Position numbers and translations under genes: made by a program. The notes beneath the pieces were generated by a model. That model saw only the letters and a list, made by a program, of their open reading frames with translations, did not search any database and was not told the DNA's origin. Of a stretch of 64,000 nucleotides of DNA, positions 63,232 through 64,000 are shown one piece after another; the first letter of the stretch is position 1; every line of letters starts with the position of its first letter. The DNA comes from Micavibrio sp. UBA2137. GTDB taxonomy: Bacteria; Pseudomonadota; Alphaproteobacteria; Micavibrionales; Micavibrionaceae. The DNA is taken from positions 905,451-969,450 of the forward strand of contig DCXL01000004.1 of NCBI GenBank assembly GCA_002328415.1. The letters run 5' to 3'.

Positions 63232-63579
63232 ATGGCAATATATGAAACCGTGTTTATCGCGCGCGGTGACTTAAGCGCGAAACAAGTCGAAGAAATGACG
63301 AAATCATTCTCAGATCTTTTGACAGCAAATAAAGGTAAAATCCTGAAGACTGAAAATTGGGGTCTTCGTACACTTGCCTACAAAATCAACAAAAGTAAAA
63401 AAGGTCACTACGTTCTTATCGAGAGCGAAACTGATGGTGAAACGCTTATTGAAGCGGAACGTCAAATGCGTTTGCATGATGATGTGATGCGCTACATGAC
63501 AATCAAGCTGGATGCAGCATCAGAAGACCAATCCGCAATTTTAGGCGGCAGCGATGCCGGTAAGAAGGAGGCAGCATAA
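63232..63579 (+). CDS. rpsF: 30S ribosomal protein S6
   Basis: 115 residues. 'MAIYETVFIARGDLSAKQVEEM' and 'NWGLRTLAYKINKSKKGHYVLIE' (in pieces) are the S6 family blocks; AGGAGA sits 6 bp upstream of the ATG. First gene of the rpsF-rpsR-rplI operon. Confidence 0.96.
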   Translation: MAIYETVFIARGDLSAKQVEEMTKSFSDLLTANKGKILKTENWGLRTLAYKINKSKKGHYVLIESETDGETLIEAERQMRLHDDVMRYMTIKLDAASEDQSAILGGSDAGKKEAA

Positions 63580-63839
63580 TGGCCGATCATAAGAAAAAAT
63601 CATTCTCAAAACGCAGCAGATCTTGCCCGTTTTCAGGTGAAGGCGCACCAGCCATTGACTGGAAAGACGTCAAACTTCTCGAAGGTTACATTTCAGAGCG
63701 TGGCAAAATCATGCCAAGCCGTATCACAAACGTTTCACAAAAGAAGCAACGTGAATTGGCTCGCGCGATTAAACGTGCACGTTACATGGCTCTTATGCCG
63801 TACCTTCGTACTGAATCAGAATATACAGGACGCCGTTAA
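63579..63839 (+). CDS. rpsR: 30S ribosomal protein S18
   Basis: 86 residues with 'CPFSGEGAPAIDWKDVKLLEGYISERGKIMPSRITNVSQKKQRELARAIKRARYMALMPY' in the body (about 16-76). Start overlaps the rpsF stop by one base (TAATG). Forms the S6:S18 pair on the platform of the small subunit. Confidence 0.96.
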   Translation: MADHKKKSFSKRSRSCPFSGEGAPAIDWKDVKLLEGYISERGKIMPSRITNVSQKKQRELARAIKRARYMALMPYLRTESEYTGRR

Positions 63840-63870
63840 GCGCACCTGACAGAAGATAAAGGAAAATAAA

Positions 63871-64000
63871 ATGTCACAAATTATTTTATTAGAGCGTGTC
63901 GATAACCTTGGTGATATCGGTGATGTTGTCACTGTTAAGCCTGGTTTTGCGCGTAACTATCTGTTGCCACAAGGCAAAGCCCTTCGCGCAACAAAAGACA
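63871..64000 (+). CDS. rplI: 50S ribosomal protein L9, N-terminal part
   Basis: 43 residues are visible before the window ends. 'MSQIILLERVDNLGDIGDVV' and 'VKPGFARNYLLPQGKALRAT' are the L9 N-terminal domain. Completes the usual rpsF-rpsR-rplI order. Confidence 0.95.
   Translation, partial: MSQIILLERVDNLGDIGDVVTVKPGFARNYLLPQGKALRATKD

Noticed and set aside
1..64000. Insertion sequences or transposases
   Set aside because: No DDE, HUH or TnpB-type transposase and no terminal inverted repeats with target duplications were recognised; mobility here rests on the two serine recombinases.

Overview
The window looks like the chromosome of an alphaproteobacterium with moderate to low GC. This is an inference from gene content: a GcrA cell-cycle regulator, a ~1580-residue NAD-glutamate dehydrogenase, a DUF1674 (SdhAF4-like) microprotein, and the gene order rpoZ, rsh, DUF2062, acpS, lepB, rnc, era, all point to that class. 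I cannot place it more finely from sequence alone.

Layout. 0-1.1 kb is the edge of an efflux locus: a TetR repressor and the start of an RND adaptor. 1.2-33 kb is accessory. It opens with tRNA-Gln and a large serine recombinase and closes with a second large serine recombinase and tRNA-Trp; both recombinases point outwards. A short imperfect direct repeat, one copy at the 3' end of tRNA-Trp and the other beside tRNA-Gln, may mark the ends of a ~31.8 kb island, but the evidence is weak. Its left part (2.8-15 kb) encodes exported proteins: a heptad-repeat lipoprotein, an EF-hand protein, a LysR regulator and two giant calcium-binding RTX proteins (one with two LamG-like domains, one with a lipase-like head), plus a periplasmic protein translationally coupled to the second. 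No type I secretion ABC, HlyD or TolC genes are in the window.

15.3-31 kb is a defence island. It carries an EVE-like/HNH modification-dependent nuclease, a five-gene operon (hsdM-hsdS-hsdR, a small membrane protein and a TIR-like FYSWQSD protein), an unrecognised 288-residue protein, a Hachiman pair (hamA-hamB), a small PD-(D/E)xK-like protein preceded by a long structured leader that appears to bury its ribosome binding site, a phage-type ParB-methyltransferase with DUF5681, DUF2924, and a PLD-like protein lying backwards between DUF2924 and the recombinase.

33-64 kb is mostly ordinary chromosome: SemiSWEET, MscS, DUF2177, pheT (without adjacent pheS), fadD, a double cold-shock protein, an RND pump with adaptor, gcrA, the era-rnc-lepB-acpS-DUF2062 cluster, rsh, rpoZ, NAD-GDH, DUF1674, rsmB, two unrecognised envelope proteins, rpe, a heparinase II/III-like protein, radA, and the start of rpsF-rpsR-rplI.

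The best candidates for something undescribed are the structured leader with its nuclease-like gene (27.2-27.9 kb) and the type I restriction operon extended by a membrane protein and a TIR-like protein (16.3-22.4 kb).
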